DNA of 64,000 nt from Burkholderia ambifaria AMMD (GTDB taxonomy: Bacteria > Pseudomonadota > Gammaproteobacteria > Burkholderiales > Burkholderiaceae): NCBI RefSeq assembly GCF_000203915.1, contig NC_008391.1:868001-932000 (forward strand). Reading direction: 5' to 3'. Position numbers and translations under genes: made by a program. The notes beneath the pieces are model-generated. The model was not told the origin of the DNA, did no database searches, and saw only the letters and a program-made list of their open reading frames with translations. Shown here in pieces: positions 26,431 through 36,014 of the stretch (position 1 is its first letter; each line of letters opens with the position of its first letter).

Positions 26431-27291
26431 ATGTCGAACTATCCCGCCGCCTACCAGGTCACCAAGGGTTCCATCCTGAATGTCGACAAAGCCTTTTATT
26501 CCACGATCGCCCGACGTCACGACGCGCGGGAACGGATCGCGTCGCACGTCGTGCCGATCCGCAGCGGCTTCGCGTGGACGGTGCCGGCCGGTCACGTGTT
26601 CCGGATCGTCACGCTCGAAGGCCCGCAAGTCGCCGACTTCAACATGTGGAACCTGCACAATCCGCGCGAACGCATGTGGGCATCGCGCACGCGCCAGTTG
26701 CAGGCCGCGCACGTGACGACGTTCGACCGGCTCTGGTCGACCTTGCCGTACCTCCGGCCGATGGCCACGATCACCGACGACACACTCGCCGGCTACGGCA
26801 TCGACGGCGACGGCGGCCGCGTGCACGACCTGCTCGGCACGCGCTGCGACCCGTACGTGAACAAGCTGCTGACCGGCGAGGATTTTCATTTCCACTGTCA
26901 TTCGAACCTCGTGCGCGCAGTCGCGCCGTACGGGCTGACCGAATTCGACGTGCACGACGTGCTCAACGTATTCCAGTGCACGGGCCTGAACGACGACGAC
27001 AAGTACTTCATGAAGGCCTGCCCCGCGCAGCCGGGCGACTACCTCGAGTTCTTCGCGGAAATCGACGTGCTGTGCGCGATGTCGACGTGTCCGGGCGGCG
27101 ATCTGTCCGTCCCGATGTGGGGGCCCGACGCACGCGACCCGATCGACGTGTGCCGGCCGCTCGGCGTCGAGGTGTACCGGCTCGACCCGAGCCTGCTCGA
27201 AGGCTGGGCGTCGCCGCCCGTCGCGCCGTACCGCGGCCTGCACGGGATGCAGCCGCCGCACGCGGATTGGCAGCACGACAAGACGGCGTAA
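26431..27291 (+). CDS. DUF1989 / urea carboxylase-associated family protein
   Basis: A 286-residue cytosolic protein of the DUF1989 family, often found beside urea carboxylase, amine or aminoglycol degradation genes. Family blocks seen are GHVFRIVTLEGPQVADFNMW, FHFHCHSNLVRAV, NVFQCTGLNDDDKYFM and CAMSTCPGGD. The last holds paired cysteines that, with the histidines, may bind a metal. Nearby genes are the GntR regulator (85 bp downstream, same strand), an orphan ectoine synthase, an amidase and an amino-acid-type ABC transporter. The palindrome upstream ties it to the same control. The biochemical activity of the family is not settled, so I give none. Confidence 0.9.
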   Translation: MSNYPAAYQVTKGSILNVDKAFYSTIARRHDARERIASHVVPIRSGFAWTVPAGHVFRIVTLEGPQVADFNMWNLHNPRERMWASRTRQLQAAHVTTFDRLWSTLPYLRPMATITDDTLAGYGIDGDGGRVHDLLGTRCDPYVNKLLTGEDFHFHCHSNLVRAVAPYGLTEFDVHDVLNVFQCTGLNDDDKYFMKACPAQPGDYLEFFAEIDVLCAMSTCPGGDLSVPMWGPDARDPIDVCRPLGVEVYRLDPSLLEGWASPPVAPYRGLHGMQPPHADWQHDKTA

Positions 27292-27376
27292 CGACGCCCA
27301 TAGCCCGTAGAATGGCGAAACGCCGCCGGCCGGCCACGCCGGCGGCGCACGATCAGGAGAGGAGAGAACGAAACGA

Positions 27377-28051
27377 ATGGCAAGCGAAAAAGCGCGAGGA
27401 CAGTCGGTCGCCGACCGGATCAGCCATCAACTGCGCGAACACATCATCAGCGGCAAGCTGCCGCCCGGCACCGCGCTGATCGAGATGGACCTCGCGGCCG
27501 AATACGACACGTCGCGCAACTCGCTTCGCGAAGTCCTGCATCAGCTCGGCCGTGAAGGGCTCGTCACGTTCGTGCGGCACAAGGGCGTGGTCGTGCGCAC
27601 GCTGAATCGCCAGGACGTGCGCGATCTCTACGTCGCGCGCCGCACGCTCGAACTGCATGCGTTGAACACGGCGGAACTCGCGCAGCCTGCACTGCTCGAG
27701 AAAATGCAGAGCGCCATTCGCGCGGCCGAACGCGAGCTCGCCAAGGAAAACTGGCAGGCCGTCGGCACGCACAGCCTGCGATTCCACCAGCACATCGTCG
27801 CGCTGCAGAAGTCGGCGCTGCTCGACGAGTTCTTCCGGACCATCTCGGCACAGCTGCGCCTCGTCTTCGCCGCCGATCCCGACGAAAAGCGCGTGCAAAC
27901 GCCCGACTGGATCCAGCGCGAATACCAGATCTACGACCTGCTCACGCAGAACCGTCGCAGCGAAGCCGTTACCACCCTCGCGCGCTATCTCGACGATTCC
28001 GAGCGGATGCTCGTCGACGCGATCAAGCGCAGCCACCGCGAGGCGGCCTGA
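27377..28051 (+). CDS. GntR-family (FadR/FCD subfamily) regulator
   Basis: A 224-residue regulator. The N-terminal winged helix (SVADRISHQLREHIISGKLP, then the recognition helix TSRNSLREVLHQLGREGLV) is followed by an all-helical FCD effector domain (DLYVARRTLELHAL and the HSLRFHQHIVAL metal/ligand helix). It follows the DUF1989 gene in the same direction with AGGAG-type sites upstream and is probably co-transcribed. The two identical palindromes at 26329 and 32469 have the size and symmetry expected for FCD-GntR operators, so it probably controls both its own operon and the convergent ABC/amidase/ectC operon. The effector is likely the compound taken up by that transporter. Confidence 0.93.
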   Translation: MASEKARGQSVADRISHQLREHIISGKLPPGTALIEMDLAAEYDTSRNSLREVLHQLGREGLVTFVRHKGVVVRTLNRQDVRDLYVARRTLELHALNTAELAQPALLEKMQSAIRAAERELAKENWQAVGTHSLRFHQHIVALQKSALLDEFFRTISAQLRLVFAADPDEKRVQTPDWIQREYQIYDLLTQNRRSEAVTTLARYLDDSERMLVDAIKRSHREAA

Positions 28052-28115
28052 ATCCGAACACCGTGCCGCCATTGCGCCACAAGATGCGGCGCGCAACGGC
28101 CAACGGCACGCGCCG

Positions 28116-28514
28116 TCAGGCTTGCTGTTCCGTCGGCAGCGCGTAACTGCCGTCTTCCCGATGTGTCTCGAGCCCCGTCAACGGCGGGTTGAACACGCAT
28201 ACGAGATGCAGGTCGCCGCGCGTCGCGCGCAGGATATGCGGATCGTTCAGGTTCAGCGCATAGATCGTCCCGGGCGTGATCCGGTGCACGTCGCCGGTGG
28301 CTGTATCGACGACTTCCCCTTCCCCGGCCACGCAGTAATTGGTCTCGAAGTGATTCTTGTAGTGCAGATGCAGTTCCGCGCCTTCATGAACACGCGTCTC
28401 GTGGACGGAGTAGCCGACGCCGTCCTGCTTCACGATCATGCGCTTGCTGTCCCAGCCCGGGCCGCGCGCGTGGCGTTCGGTATTGGCGATATCGGCCGAT
28501 TTCACGACGATCAT
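28116..28514 (-). CDS. ectC: Orphan ectoine synthase-like cupin (EctC)
   Basis: A 132-residue cupin closely matching L-ectoine synthase, which cyclises N-gamma-acetyl-diaminobutyrate to ectoine. The three iron ligands of characterised EctC proteins are present at their usual numbers: Glu57, Tyr85 and His93. Trp21, Arg25, Thr40, Tyr52 and His55 also agree, as does the C-terminal signature LVCVFNPPLTG. No ectA or ectB lies in the window, so the cell would have to obtain the substrate elsewhere, or the enzyme acts on another compound; purified EctC can also make a cyclic product from glutamine. It is the last gene of the operon SBP, ABC, amidase, ectC. The start at 28514 is preferred over a Met two codons upstream by family alignment. 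Confidence 0.88.
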   Translation of the reverse strand: MIVVKSADIANTERHARGPGWDSKRMIVKQDGVGYSVHETRVHEGAELHLHYKNHFETNYCVAGEGEVVDTATGDVHRITPGTIYALNLNDPHILRATRGDLHLVCVFNPPLTGLETHREDGSYALPTEQQA

Positions 28515-28580
28515 AAGCACCTCTGATTAGTAACGAGTGATGGCGAAAATGGCAAGGCGAGCCCTGCCGCGGGAAACCTG

Positions 28581-29948
28581 TCATGTGGAATCGGTCAGCG
28601 CGCGCTCGACCATGGCCGCGACATCGAGCAGCCGGGCGTCTTCGTGTCGACGCCCGGTGATCAGCAAGCCGACGGGTTGCCGGTTGCGCAGGTCGCCCGG
28701 CACGCTGATGCTCGGCAGGTCGAGCCGGTTCGCGAACTCGGTCAGCCGGAACGTACGCGCGTTCTGCTCGAGGTACGCGGCTTCGTCGGCCAGCTCGGCC
28801 ACGCGCGGCGGCAGCATCGGCACCGTCGGCGTCAGCACCGCATCCGCGTCGCCGAGTTCGGCGTGGTAGGTGTCGGCCAGTGCAGCCAGACGCAGCAGCG
28901 CCGCCGCATAATCGTGCGCGCGCACCTGCTCGCCCGCGGCAATGCGCGCGCCGACCAGCGGATCGTAACGGTCGGCCGCCGTCGCCAGCCGCGCACGATG
29001 CAGCATGAACGCCTCGGCCGCGATGATGCCGCCCGCGCGGGCGACCGCGCCGGCCTCGGCCACGCAATCGAGCCGCTTGCGCCGGATGCGCGCGCCGTGC
29101 GCGGACAGTCGCGACAGCCACGCGTCGAATGCGCGTCCGACGACCGGATCCACGTCGTCGGTGGCGAATGGTTCGGGCACGACGAACTGCAGATCGCGGA
29201 TCGTCGCCGGTCGTCGCCGCCGCGCATCGCGGCCATGCAACGCAACGTCGGCCTGCCGGCAAAGCCCGACCGTCGCAGCCAGCAGGCCCGGCACGTCGAA
29301 GCTCGTCGACAGGAGCTGCATGCCGTCGCTCGCATAGCGCCCACGCGACGGCTTGAAGCCGGTCACCCCGCAGAATGCGGCCGGAATGCGCGCCGACCCG
29401 CTCGTATCGGAACCCAGCGACAGGTCGGCCGCGCCGAGCGCCACCGACACCGCCGCGCCCGAACTCGATCCGCCGGCCACCCGCTCGCGCCGCGTATCGA
29501 GCGGTGTCGTCGGCGTACCGTATGCACGATTCACGCCGAGCGCGCCGTACGCGAACTCGGTCATCGCCGTCTGCGCGACCAGCACCGCGCCGGCCCGGCG
29601 CAGCATCGACACCATCGCGGCGTCGGTGCGTGCCGGCGGCTCATCGGCCAGCACACGCGAGCCCGCATGCGTGACCCAGCCTTCGCAATCGAAACAGGCC
29701 TTCACCGTCAGCACGGCGCCGGCCAGCGGCGCATCGACCGCACCGCCGCGCAGCACTGCATCCCATGCACGCGCGTCGGCAAGCGCCGCGGCGTCGCGCC
29801 GCGCGAGCCACGCGGTTCCGACGTCGCCGGGATACGCATCGGCACGTGCGAGACACGCACTCAGCCGCTCCGCACACGAGCGTGCGTTCGAGTCGCCCAG
29901 CCGAAAGCCCGTCGGGTCCATTCGTGCTCCGGTCCAATCGTTCGTCAT
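28581..29948 (-). CDS. Amidase (amidase signature family)
   Basis: A 455-residue amidase. The Ser-cisSer-Lys machinery is visible: Lys83 in TVKACFD, the glycine/serine loop [15 protein letters not shown] (158-172) and the nucleophile region [12 protein letters not shown], with Ser185 as the likely nucleophile, then the usual [10 protein letters not shown]. The family normally has GG where this has SG before the nucleophile, a minor variation. Its start overlaps the stop of the ABC gene by four bases (ATGA), so the two are translationally coupled. It probably hydrolyses an amide-containing compound imported by the transporter; an acetylated diamino acid is possible given the adjoining ectC, but that is inference. 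Confidence 0.93.
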   Translation of the reverse strand: MTNDWTGARMDPTGFRLGDSNARSCAERLSACLARADAYPGDVGTAWLARRDAAALADARAWDAVLRGGAVDAPLAGAVLTVKACFDCEGWVTHAGSRVLADEPPARTDAAMVSMLRRAGAVLVAQTAMTEFAYGALGVNRAYGTPTTPLDTRRERVAGGSSSGAAVSVALGAADLSLGSDTSGSARIPAAFCGVTGFKPSRGRYASDGMQLLSTSFDVPGLLAATVGLCRQADVALHGRDARRRRPATIRDLQFVVPEPFATDDVDPVVGRAFDAWLSRLSAHGARIRRKRLDCVAEAGAVARAGGIIAAEAFMLHRARLATAADRYDPLVGARIAAGEQVRAHDYAAALLRLAALADTYHAELGDADAVLTPTVPMLPPRVAELADEAAYLEQNARTFRLTEFANRLDLPSISVPGDLRNRQPVGLLITGRRHEDARLLDVAAMVERALTDST

Positions 29949-31447
29949 GCGATGTGAACGTGTTTCAGAAAATCGTTCACGCGCGCGTCGCCGCTGCCGC
30001 GAATCCGCTCCGGCGGCACGTCGTACAGGATGCGCCCGCTCTCCATGAACACGATCCGGTCGGAGACCTTGAACGCGAAGTTCATTTCGTGCGTCACGAT
30101 GATCATCGTCATCCCTTCCTTCGCCAGCGTCTCGACGACCTTCAGCACTTCGCCGACGAGTTCGGGATCGAGCGCCGACGTCGGCTCGTCGAACAGCATG
30201 ATCGACGGCCGCGTCGCGAGTGCGCGCGCGATGGCCACACGCTGCTGCTGGCCGCCGGAAAGCTGGTGCGGATACTTGTTCGCATGTTCGAGCATCCCGA
30301 CCTTCGAGAGCAGCGACAGCGCCTGCAGCCGGATCGCCGCCGCATCGGCCTGCCGGTGATAGCACGGCGCCATCATCACGTTTTGCAGCGCGGTGCGGTG
30401 CGGGAACAGGTTGAAGCTCTGGAACACCATGCCGATATCGAGGATGCACTCGTGCGACACGCGCGGCGGATGCGAGCCCGACGCGCGGATGAACGGCTCG
30501 CCGTACAGGTCGATCTCGCCCGCGTTCACCGGTGCGAGCCCGTTGATCGTGCGGATCAGCGACGTCTTGCCCGAGCCGGACGGGCCGATGATCGACACGA
30601 CCTGCCCGGGCACGACATCGAGATGGATATCCTTCAACACTTCGTTGCGGCCGTAGCGCTGCTGCACGCCTTTCAGGCGAAGCGCGAATTCGGCGTTCGC
30701 CCGCTGCCTCGGCGCGACGGCCGGCGCCGACGGCGGCAGCGCGAGATCGATCTCGTCGGCCTGGACGGGCGTGCGCCGACTGACGTCGAGGTGCCGCTCG
30801 AGATAGCCGAGCAGCCGGCTGAACACGGTCACGATCAACACGTAGTAGAACGCGACGGCCAGCATCGTTTCGAACACGAGGAAGTTCTGCGTGTACAGCC
30901 GCTGTCCGACGAGCAGAATCTCGGCCAGCGAAATCACCGACACCAGCGACGTGAGCTTCACGATCGTGATGAACTCGTTCGCGAGCGCGGGCAGCGCGAT
31001 GCGGATCGCCTGCGGCATCACGATCAACCGCTGGATGCCGGCGAAGCGGATGCCCAGCGCGCGGCCGGCCTCGAGCTGCCCGCGCGGCACCGACAGGATC
31101 CCGCCGCGATGGATTTCCGCGAAATACGCTGTCTCGCTCAGCACCATCGCGATCAGGCCGGCCGTGAACGGATCGGACAGCACCGCGCTGGTTGCGGGAA
31201 AGACCTGCGGCAGGTTGTAGATGAAGACCAGCAGCACGAGCAGCGGCAGGCTGCGGAAGAACCAGATGTAGACGGCCGCCGCCCGCTTCAGCAGCGGCCG
31301 GTGCGACTGTCTCGCGAGCGCCACCGGAAACCCGAGCAACACGCCGAGCAGCCATGCCACGACGCTGAGTTCGACGACCACGACGCAGGCGCGCCAGAAA
31401 TCCTTGTCCCACAAGAGCTGAAACGCATAGTGCCAATCGAACTGCAT
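29945..31447 (-). CDS. Fused amino-acid ABC importer: permease + ATPase
   Basis: A 500-residue fusion. Residues 1-220 form a HisM/GlnP-type permease with about five membrane segments and the EAA loop [20 protein letters not shown] (126-145). After a short linker, residues 250-500 form a GlnQ-type ATPase with Walker [10 protein letters not shown] (288-296), signature LSGGQ (396-400) and Walker B IMLFD (416-420) followed by EPTSALDP. These are normally two genes; since only one permease is present, the working form is probably a homodimer of the fusion. The binding protein gene lies 84 bp upstream and the amidase overlaps downstream, making one operon for uptake and hydrolysis of an amino-acid-like compound. 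Confidence 0.94.
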   Translation of the reverse strand: MQFDWHYAFQLLWDKDFWRACVVVVELSVVAWLLGVLLGFPVALARQSHRPLLKRAAAVYIWFFRSLPLLVLLVFIYNLPQVFPATSAVLSDPFTAGLIAMVLSETAYFAEIHRGGILSVPRGQLEAGRALGIRFAGIQRLIVMPQAIRIALPALANEFITIVKLTSLVSVISLAEILLVGQRLYTQNFLVFETMLAVAFYYVLIVTVFSRLLGYLERHLDVSRRTPVQADEIDLALPPSAPAVAPRQRANAEFALRLKGVQQRYGRNEVLKDIHLDVVPGQVVSIIGPSGSGKTSLIRTINGLAPVNAGEIDLYGEPFIRASGSHPPRVSHECILDIGMVFQSFNLFPHRTALQNVMMAPCYHRQADAAAIRLQALSLLSKVGMLEHANKYPHQLSGGQQQRVAIARALATRPSIMLFDEPTSALDPELVGEVLKVVETLAKEGMTMIIVTHEMNFAFKVSDRIVFMESGRILYDVPPERIRGSGDARVNDFLKHVHIA

Positions 31448-31531
31448 CGATGACTCCTCAACCGCTGATGGAGATGCGGCCGCGCGGTGCGCGCGGTGGT
31501 CGGGTCGTGCTTGCTACATGCTGGCTACGGG

Positions 31532-32374
31532 CTACTTCGTAGTACTGAGCGCATTGGCGACGTCGGCGGCCGTCGGCTCCTGCAACCCGTATTTCTTCAC
31601 GAGGCTGCCGTACTCGCCGCTGCGCTTCGCATCGTTCAATGCGCGCTCGAGCGCACCCTGCAGGCCGCTATCGCCCTTCGTCATGCCGAGGCCGATGACG
31701 ATCGGATACAACAGCGTCGTCGAACTGATGTCGACACGCCCGTTCGTCTGTTTCGGAATCCCCTGCGCGACGGCCGCGTCCTCGATCTGGACATCGACCG
31801 CCTTCGACATCAGCGCCGACGTCGCTTCCGGCGACGTCGGAAACTCGAGGATCGCGATCTCGCCGCGCCCGGCCGCCTTGCACGTGTCCTGCGACACCGC
31901 ACGCAGCTTCGGCGTCCACGACGCACCCTTGATCGAGCCGACCCGCTTGCCGCACAGGTCCTGCGGCGTCTTCGGCAGGAACGCGCTGCCCTTCGCGACG
32001 AGCAGCGATGCGCCCGTCTTCAGGTACGGCACGAAATCGACCTGCTTCACGCGATCGGGCGTCACGTACAGCGCGGACGCGACGACGTCGAAGCGGCGCG
32101 CCTTCATGCCGAGGATCAGGTCCGGAAACCGCGTGTCGAGGAACACCGGCTCCAGCTTCAGGTGACGCGCGAGCAGCCGCGCGAACTCGGCGTCGAAGCC
32201 GGCGGGCTTGCCGGCTTCGAGGTACGCGTAAGGCGGATACGTGAGGTCGGAGCCCACCAGCAAGGTGCCGGGCCGCACCGTCTGCAGCGGAGCCGCGGCC
32301 GCGAGCGAGCACACGAACGCAAGCGGCACGAGCGCGCCGCGGAGGAAACGTCGAAGCGGGAAACGAGCGGACAT
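31532..32374 (-). CDS. Solute-binding protein, family 3 (amino-acid type)
   Basis: A 280-residue periplasmic binding protein. A signal peptide with core FLRGALVPLAFVCSLAAAA ends near residue 28. The mature part has the family 3 entrance LLVGSDLTYPPYAYLEAGKP, the middle block FDVVASALYVTPDRVKQVDF and a C-terminal hinge. It is the first gene of the operon with the fused ABC transporter and is preceded by the palindromic operator about 93 bp upstream. The ligand is probably a polar amino acid or derivative; nothing narrower can be said. Confidence 0.93.
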   Translation of the reverse strand: MSARFPLRRFLRGALVPLAFVCSLAAAAPLQTVRPGTLLVGSDLTYPPYAYLEAGKPAGFDAEFARLLARHLKLEPVFLDTRFPDLILGMKARRFDVVASALYVTPDRVKQVDFVPYLKTGASLLVAKGSAFLPKTPQDLCGKRVGSIKGASWTPKLRAVSQDTCKAAGRGEIAILEFPTSPEATSALMSKAVDVQIEDAAVAQGIPKQTNGRVDISSTTLLYPIVIGLGMTKGDSGLQGALERALNDAKRSGEYGSLVKKYGLQEPTAADVANALSTTK

Positions 32375-32843
32375 GGCGAAGCTCCTGGGTTATTCGGCTC
32401 CCGCGCTGAAACGTCGCAACGCCTCCCGCGGGCCGCCGTATGCGGCTTTCCGGGATTTTCCGCCGAAAATTGTTGAACAATTTCGGCCGATTCTGACCAG
32501 TTCAAATTGAAATCTGAATTCGGGTTTACGCGGCAGACGACATCACCGGACGGGAGTCGGCACGCACACGCGCACCACGCGTCGGCACGAGCATGCATTG
32601 CGGTAAGGAGGGAAAAACCGGTGGAGACGGGCCCCGGATCGAGGCCCTTTGAAATGCGGCACGACACGCGCGACGCGTGCGGCGAGGGATCAGAGGACGG
32701 GTTTCAGCATCCGGCGCGATGCGCACGGACCCCACTACGGCCGCAGGATGCGCGCCGCGACGCCGACCCGCAGGCCGGACAGATTCGATCGTGCAGGGCC
32801 GAGCACGCTACGTGTCGGCCCGCACGCTAACTCGACATCCTGC
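32375..32843. other. Intergenic region with operator and presumed promoter
   Basis: 469 bp between the two binding-protein genes. The part near the downstream gene holds the palindrome (listed separately) and AT-rich flanks, which must contain the promoter of the ABC operon. The rest, 32530-32840, shows no gene, terminator or repeat I can support. Confidence 0.6.
32467..32483. promoter_or_regulatory. Palindromic operator, copy 2
   Basis: AAATTGTTGAACAATTT, a perfect 8+1+8 palindrome that contains the same 13-mer as the site at 26329-26341. It is further flanked by offset inverted arms GCCGAAA and TTTCGGC. It lies in front of the binding-protein/ABC/amidase/ectC operon. Confidence 0.75.
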
Positions 32844-33740
32844 TCAGTACTGCGCCTGATCCGTCGGATTCCTGAACAGCTGCTTCATCTCCGCCGACAG
32901 CGGATAGTTGAGGCTCACGCCCTTCGGCGGAATCGGCTGCATGAACCACTGGTCGTAGAGCTTCTCGGCCGCGCCGGAAGTCTGCAGCTTCGCGATCACG
33001 CCGTCGACCACGTGCTTGAACGCAGGATCGTCCTTGCGCATCATGCAGGCGTAGTTTTCATGGACGAGCGGCGTGCCCGCCACCGTGTACGCGCCCGGGT
33101 TGCGGTCCTTCGCGATCTCGCCGTACAGCAGAGGCTCGTCCATCACGAACGCGACCGCGCGCCCCGTCGTGACGTTCATGAACGCTTCGGCGTGGTCCTT
33201 CGCGCTGATGATCGTCATGTTCATCCCCTTCTCCTCGTTGAGCTTGCGCAGCAGGCGCTCGTCCGACGTGCCGGCCGTCGTCGCGACCGTCTTGCCGGCC
33301 AGGTCCGCGAAGTCCTTCACGCCCGAATCCTTGCGCGTGCTGAAGCGGATCCCGTACAAGAAGATGCTGTTCGAGAACGCGGCCTGCTTCTGCCGCTCCA
33401 GCGTGTTGGTCGTCGACCCGCACTCGAAGTCGATCGTGCCGTTCTGCAGCAGCGGAATCCGGTTCTGCGACGTGATCGGGATTTCCTTCACCGTCAGGTT
33501 CGGCGCCTTCAGCTCCGCCTTGAGCGCGTCGATGATGCGCGCCGCGATGTCGCGCGAGTAGCCGATGTTCTTCTGCTGGTTGTCCGAATACGAGAACGGC
33601 ACCGACGATTCGCGGATACCCAGCGACACGATGCCCGTGTCCTTGATCTTCTTCAGCGTGCCGGTGAGCGCCTGCGCGTGTGCGGTGCCTGCCAGTGCGC
33701 AGGTCAGCGCGACGGCCAGCCAACGGAAGCGGCGATCCAT
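32844..33740 (-). CDS. Glutamate/aspartate-type solute-binding protein (GltI-like)
   Basis: A 298-residue periplasmic binding protein with a signal peptide (WLAVALTCALAGTAHAQ, cleavage near residue 22). The family pattern of GltI is clear: IKDTGIVSLGIRESSVPFSY, ITSQNRIPLLQNGTIDFECG, TSDERLLRKLNEEKGMNMTI and IPPKGVSLNYPLS at the C-terminus. No permease or ATPase genes adjoin it, so it must use a transporter encoded elsewhere, or the fused ABC protein downstream of the next operator. The palindromic site lies after this gene, so it is probably not part of that regulated operon. Confidence 0.92.
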   Translation of the reverse strand: MDRRFRWLAVALTCALAGTAHAQALTGTLKKIKDTGIVSLGIRESSVPFSYSDNQQKNIGYSRDIAARIIDALKAELKAPNLTVKEIPITSQNRIPLLQNGTIDFECGSTTNTLERQKQAAFSNSIFLYGIRFSTRKDSGVKDFADLAGKTVATTAGTSDERLLRKLNEEKGMNMTIISAKDHAEAFMNVTTGRAVAFVMDEPLLYGEIAKDRNPGAYTVAGTPLVHENYACMMRKDDPAFKHVVDGVIAKLQTSGAAEKLYDQWFMQPIPPKGVSLNYPLSAEMKQLFRNPTDQAQY

Positions 33741-34152
33741 GCTTTTCTCCTGACGAAACGTTGATCGAATCGCGATCGTACGCCCGACAAAATTCGCGTC
33801 GCATCAGGGAAAGCGTAAGGAGCTTGCCTGCGCGGCAGCCCCATTTTCCGTGGCGCGCAAACGCGTGTGAATCCCGTCTCGCGCCCGGCAGGCGGCATTC
33901 GGTCGCGTCCTGCCTGCCGGCTTATGGCCATCCGACCCGCAATATTGCTGCAACGCAACATCGCAATCGTTTGCGGTTATCTCATTTTTTCTCCTACAAC
34001 GACTCAAGAAGCGCCCGCAGTAGCCGTTACCCAATCCATGGCGCGTCGCAGCAACCTCGCGGCAGACGTCAGACAAAAACGACATTGTCCGGTGTTCCTC
34101 CGGACCAGGCACGACCGCCGGCACGACGGTTATCTACGAGGATCGCTTCACC
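33741..34152. other. Intergenic between divergent genes
   Basis: 412 bp between the GltI-like gene and the subtilase gene. No gene seen. An AT-rich stretch near 33980-34000 (TTTTTTCTCCTAC) and a short dyad TTGC-N6-GCAA near 33944 may belong to the protease promoter; neither is certain. Confidence 0.4.
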
Positions 34153-35820
34153 ATGAGAGCCACACGTTTCAATATCGCGCTGGCCCGCTCCGCTCACGCG
34201 CGCATGCTTGCCGGCATGCTCTCCGCCGCGGCCCTGCTTCCCCTCGCCGGCTGCGGCGGCGGTGGCGGCGACGGCAGCAAACCGTCTTCGTCCAATGAAG
34301 CGCCGGCCCCCGCGCCGTCGCCCGCTCCGACGCCGACTCCCGCACCTCCGACGACCCCGCCCGCCCCCAGCGGGGGCAACGCGTGCACGACGCAGCAGGC
34401 CGCCGCGCAGATGGCCGCCCAGACCACCGCACCGGCCGAGCCGCCGGTCGATCACCTGATCGTGAAGCTGAAGACGCTGACGGCGACGCGCGCGATGGCG
34501 GCCGTCGACACCGGCACGCGGCTCGACGCGGTGATCCAGCGCTCGGTCACGCGCTGGTCGGCGCCGACGGCGACGGGCGCCGCCCGTGCGTATGCCGCCG
34601 TGACGGCGTCGCAGGCATCGCTGAACGTGCAGGTCGAGCGGACGCTGTCGGATGGCGCGGCCGTGCTGTCGATCGGCCAGCGTATCGCGTCCGGCGACGC
34701 CGCGGCGCTCGCACAGGCATTCGCGGCCGACGGCGACGTCGACTACGCGGAACCGGATCACCCGATGCGAATCCGCGACACGCCGAGCGACCCCTCATAC
34801 AGCCAGCAGTGGTATCTGTCCGATGCGAGCGTCGGCATCAACACGCCGCCCGCGTGGACGCGCACCAAGGGTTCGCCGACGGTCGTCACGGCCGTGCTCG
34901 ACACCGGCTACCGGCCGCACCCCGACCTCATCGGCAACCTGCTGCCCGGCTACAACTTCATCTCGAACATCAACACGAGCAACAACGGCCAGACGCGCGG
35001 CACCGATGCGACCGATCCGGGCGACTGGGTCACGCAACAGGAACTCGACGATGTCAACGGCCCGTACTATCACTGCGCAAGCGAACCGAGCACCAGCAGC
35101 TGGCACGGCACACGCGTGATGGGCGTGATCGGCGCGAACGCCAACAACGGTATCGGCGTCGCCGGCGTGTCGTGGCTCGGCCGGATCCTGCCGGTGCGCG
35201 TGCTCGGCAAGTGCGGCGGCAAGACGAGCGACATCGCCGACGCGATGCGCTGGGCGGCCGGCATTCCGGTCGCAGGCGTGGCGACCAACCCGAATCCCGC
35301 GAAGGTCATCAACCTGAGCCTGGGCGGTGTCGGCGCGTGCAGCGCGACGTTCCAGCAGGCAATCGACGACGTGAACGCGAAGGGCGTGACCGTCGTCGTC
35401 GCCGCCGGCAACGACGGCCTGTCGACCGCGTTCGACCAGCCCGCGAACTGCCGCGGCGTGATCAGCGTCGGCGCGACGGACGCGACCGGCCGCCGCGCCT
35501 CGTTCAGCAACTTCGGTTCCGACGTCGCGCTGAGCGCACCGGGCGTCAGCATCCTGTCGACGGCCAACGGCGGCACGACGACGCCGGGCGCGGACACGTA
35601 CGGCACCGCGAGCGGCACGAGTCTCGCGACGCCGCAGGTATCGGGCATCGTCGGGCTGATGTTGTCGATGAACGGCAACCTCACGCCCGCGCAGATCCAG
35701 CAGAAGCTGCAAGGCGGTGCGCGTGCGGCGATGCTGCCGGCCAGCACGTCGTGCACCGCGCTGCCGGCGGGCGCCGGCATCGCCGATGCAGGCGCCGCCG
35801 TCATGGCTGCCATCCAGTAA
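34153..35820 (+). CDS. Subtilisin-like serine protease (S8), lipoprotein
   Basis: A 555-residue exported S8 protease. The lipobox LAGC is followed by a run of glycines (CGGGGGDGS) and a Pro/Ala-rich linker (residues 50-75), a common way to tether an enzyme to the outer membrane. A propeptide-like region follows (about 95-215). The catalytic triad is complete: Asp250 in AVLDTGY, His318 in SWHGTRVMG and Ser490 in SGTSLATPQ, with the oxyanion Asn in VVVAAGND. Cysteines at CASEPS, CGGK, CSAT and CRGV suggest disulphides. It is a single-gene unit with its own terminator. It is likely a surface or secreted protease for nutrition or virulence. Confidence 0.94.
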   Translation: MRATRFNIALARSAHARMLAGMLSAAALLPLAGCGGGGGDGSKPSSSNEAPAPAPSPAPTPTPAPPTTPPAPSGGNACTTQQAAAQMAAQTTAPAEPPVDHLIVKLKTLTATRAMAAVDTGTRLDAVIQRSVTRWSAPTATGAARAYAAVTASQASLNVQVERTLSDGAAVLSIGQRIASGDAAALAQAFAADGDVDYAEPDHPMRIRDTPSDPSYSQQWYLSDASVGINTPPAWTRTKGSPTVVTAVLDTGYRPHPDLIGNLLPGYNFISNINTSNNGQTRGTDATDPGDWVTQQELDDVNGPYYHCASEPSTSSWHGTRVMGVIGANANNGIGVAGVSWLGRILPVRVLGKCGGKTSDIADAMRWAAGIPVAGVATNPNPAKVINLSLGGVGACSATFQQAIDDVNAKGVTVVVAAGNDGLSTAFDQPANCRGVISVGATDATGRRASFSNFGSDVALSAPGVSILSTANGGTTTPGADTYGTASGTSLATPQVSGIVGLMLSMNGNLTPAQIQQKLQGGARAAMLPASTSCTALPAGAGIADAGAAVMAAIQ

Positions 35821-35841
35821 GCCGCACGCTGCGTCGACGCG

Positions 35842-35875
35842 ACCGCGCGCATGCATTGCATGCGCGCGGTTTTTT
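35842..35875 (+). terminator. Rho-independent terminator of the protease gene
   Basis: A 13-bp perfect stem (ACCGCGCGCATGC / GCATGCGCGCGGT) with a 3-base loop and a T-run of six. Confidence 0.95.
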
Positions 35876-35956
35876 CATGTGCGGAGCCGATCTCGTCGCG
35901 TTAAGTCGCGCTAACGTTCTGCAAGAATTGCCGGAAAATAAAGGGCGGAAAAAAGG

Positions 35957-35986
35957 TTGACGCTTCGCACGACGAGCCATTACCAT
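35957..35986 (+). promoter_or_regulatory. Putative sigma-70 promoter of the mgtA leader
   Basis: TTGACG at 35957-35962 and TACCAT at 35981-35986, with an 18-base spacer. The expected start near 35993 gives a leader of about 555 bases before mgtA. Confidence 0.5.
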
Positions 35987-36014
35987 CGCCCCGTCTGATT
36001 ACATGGAGTGTTCT

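Noticed and set aside
28581..31436. A single 951-codon frame joining the amidase to upstream sequence
   Set aside because: The N-terminal two thirds lie in the wrong frame of the ABC transporter gene. The amidase begins at 29948 with an ATGA overlap, so there is no amidase fusion.
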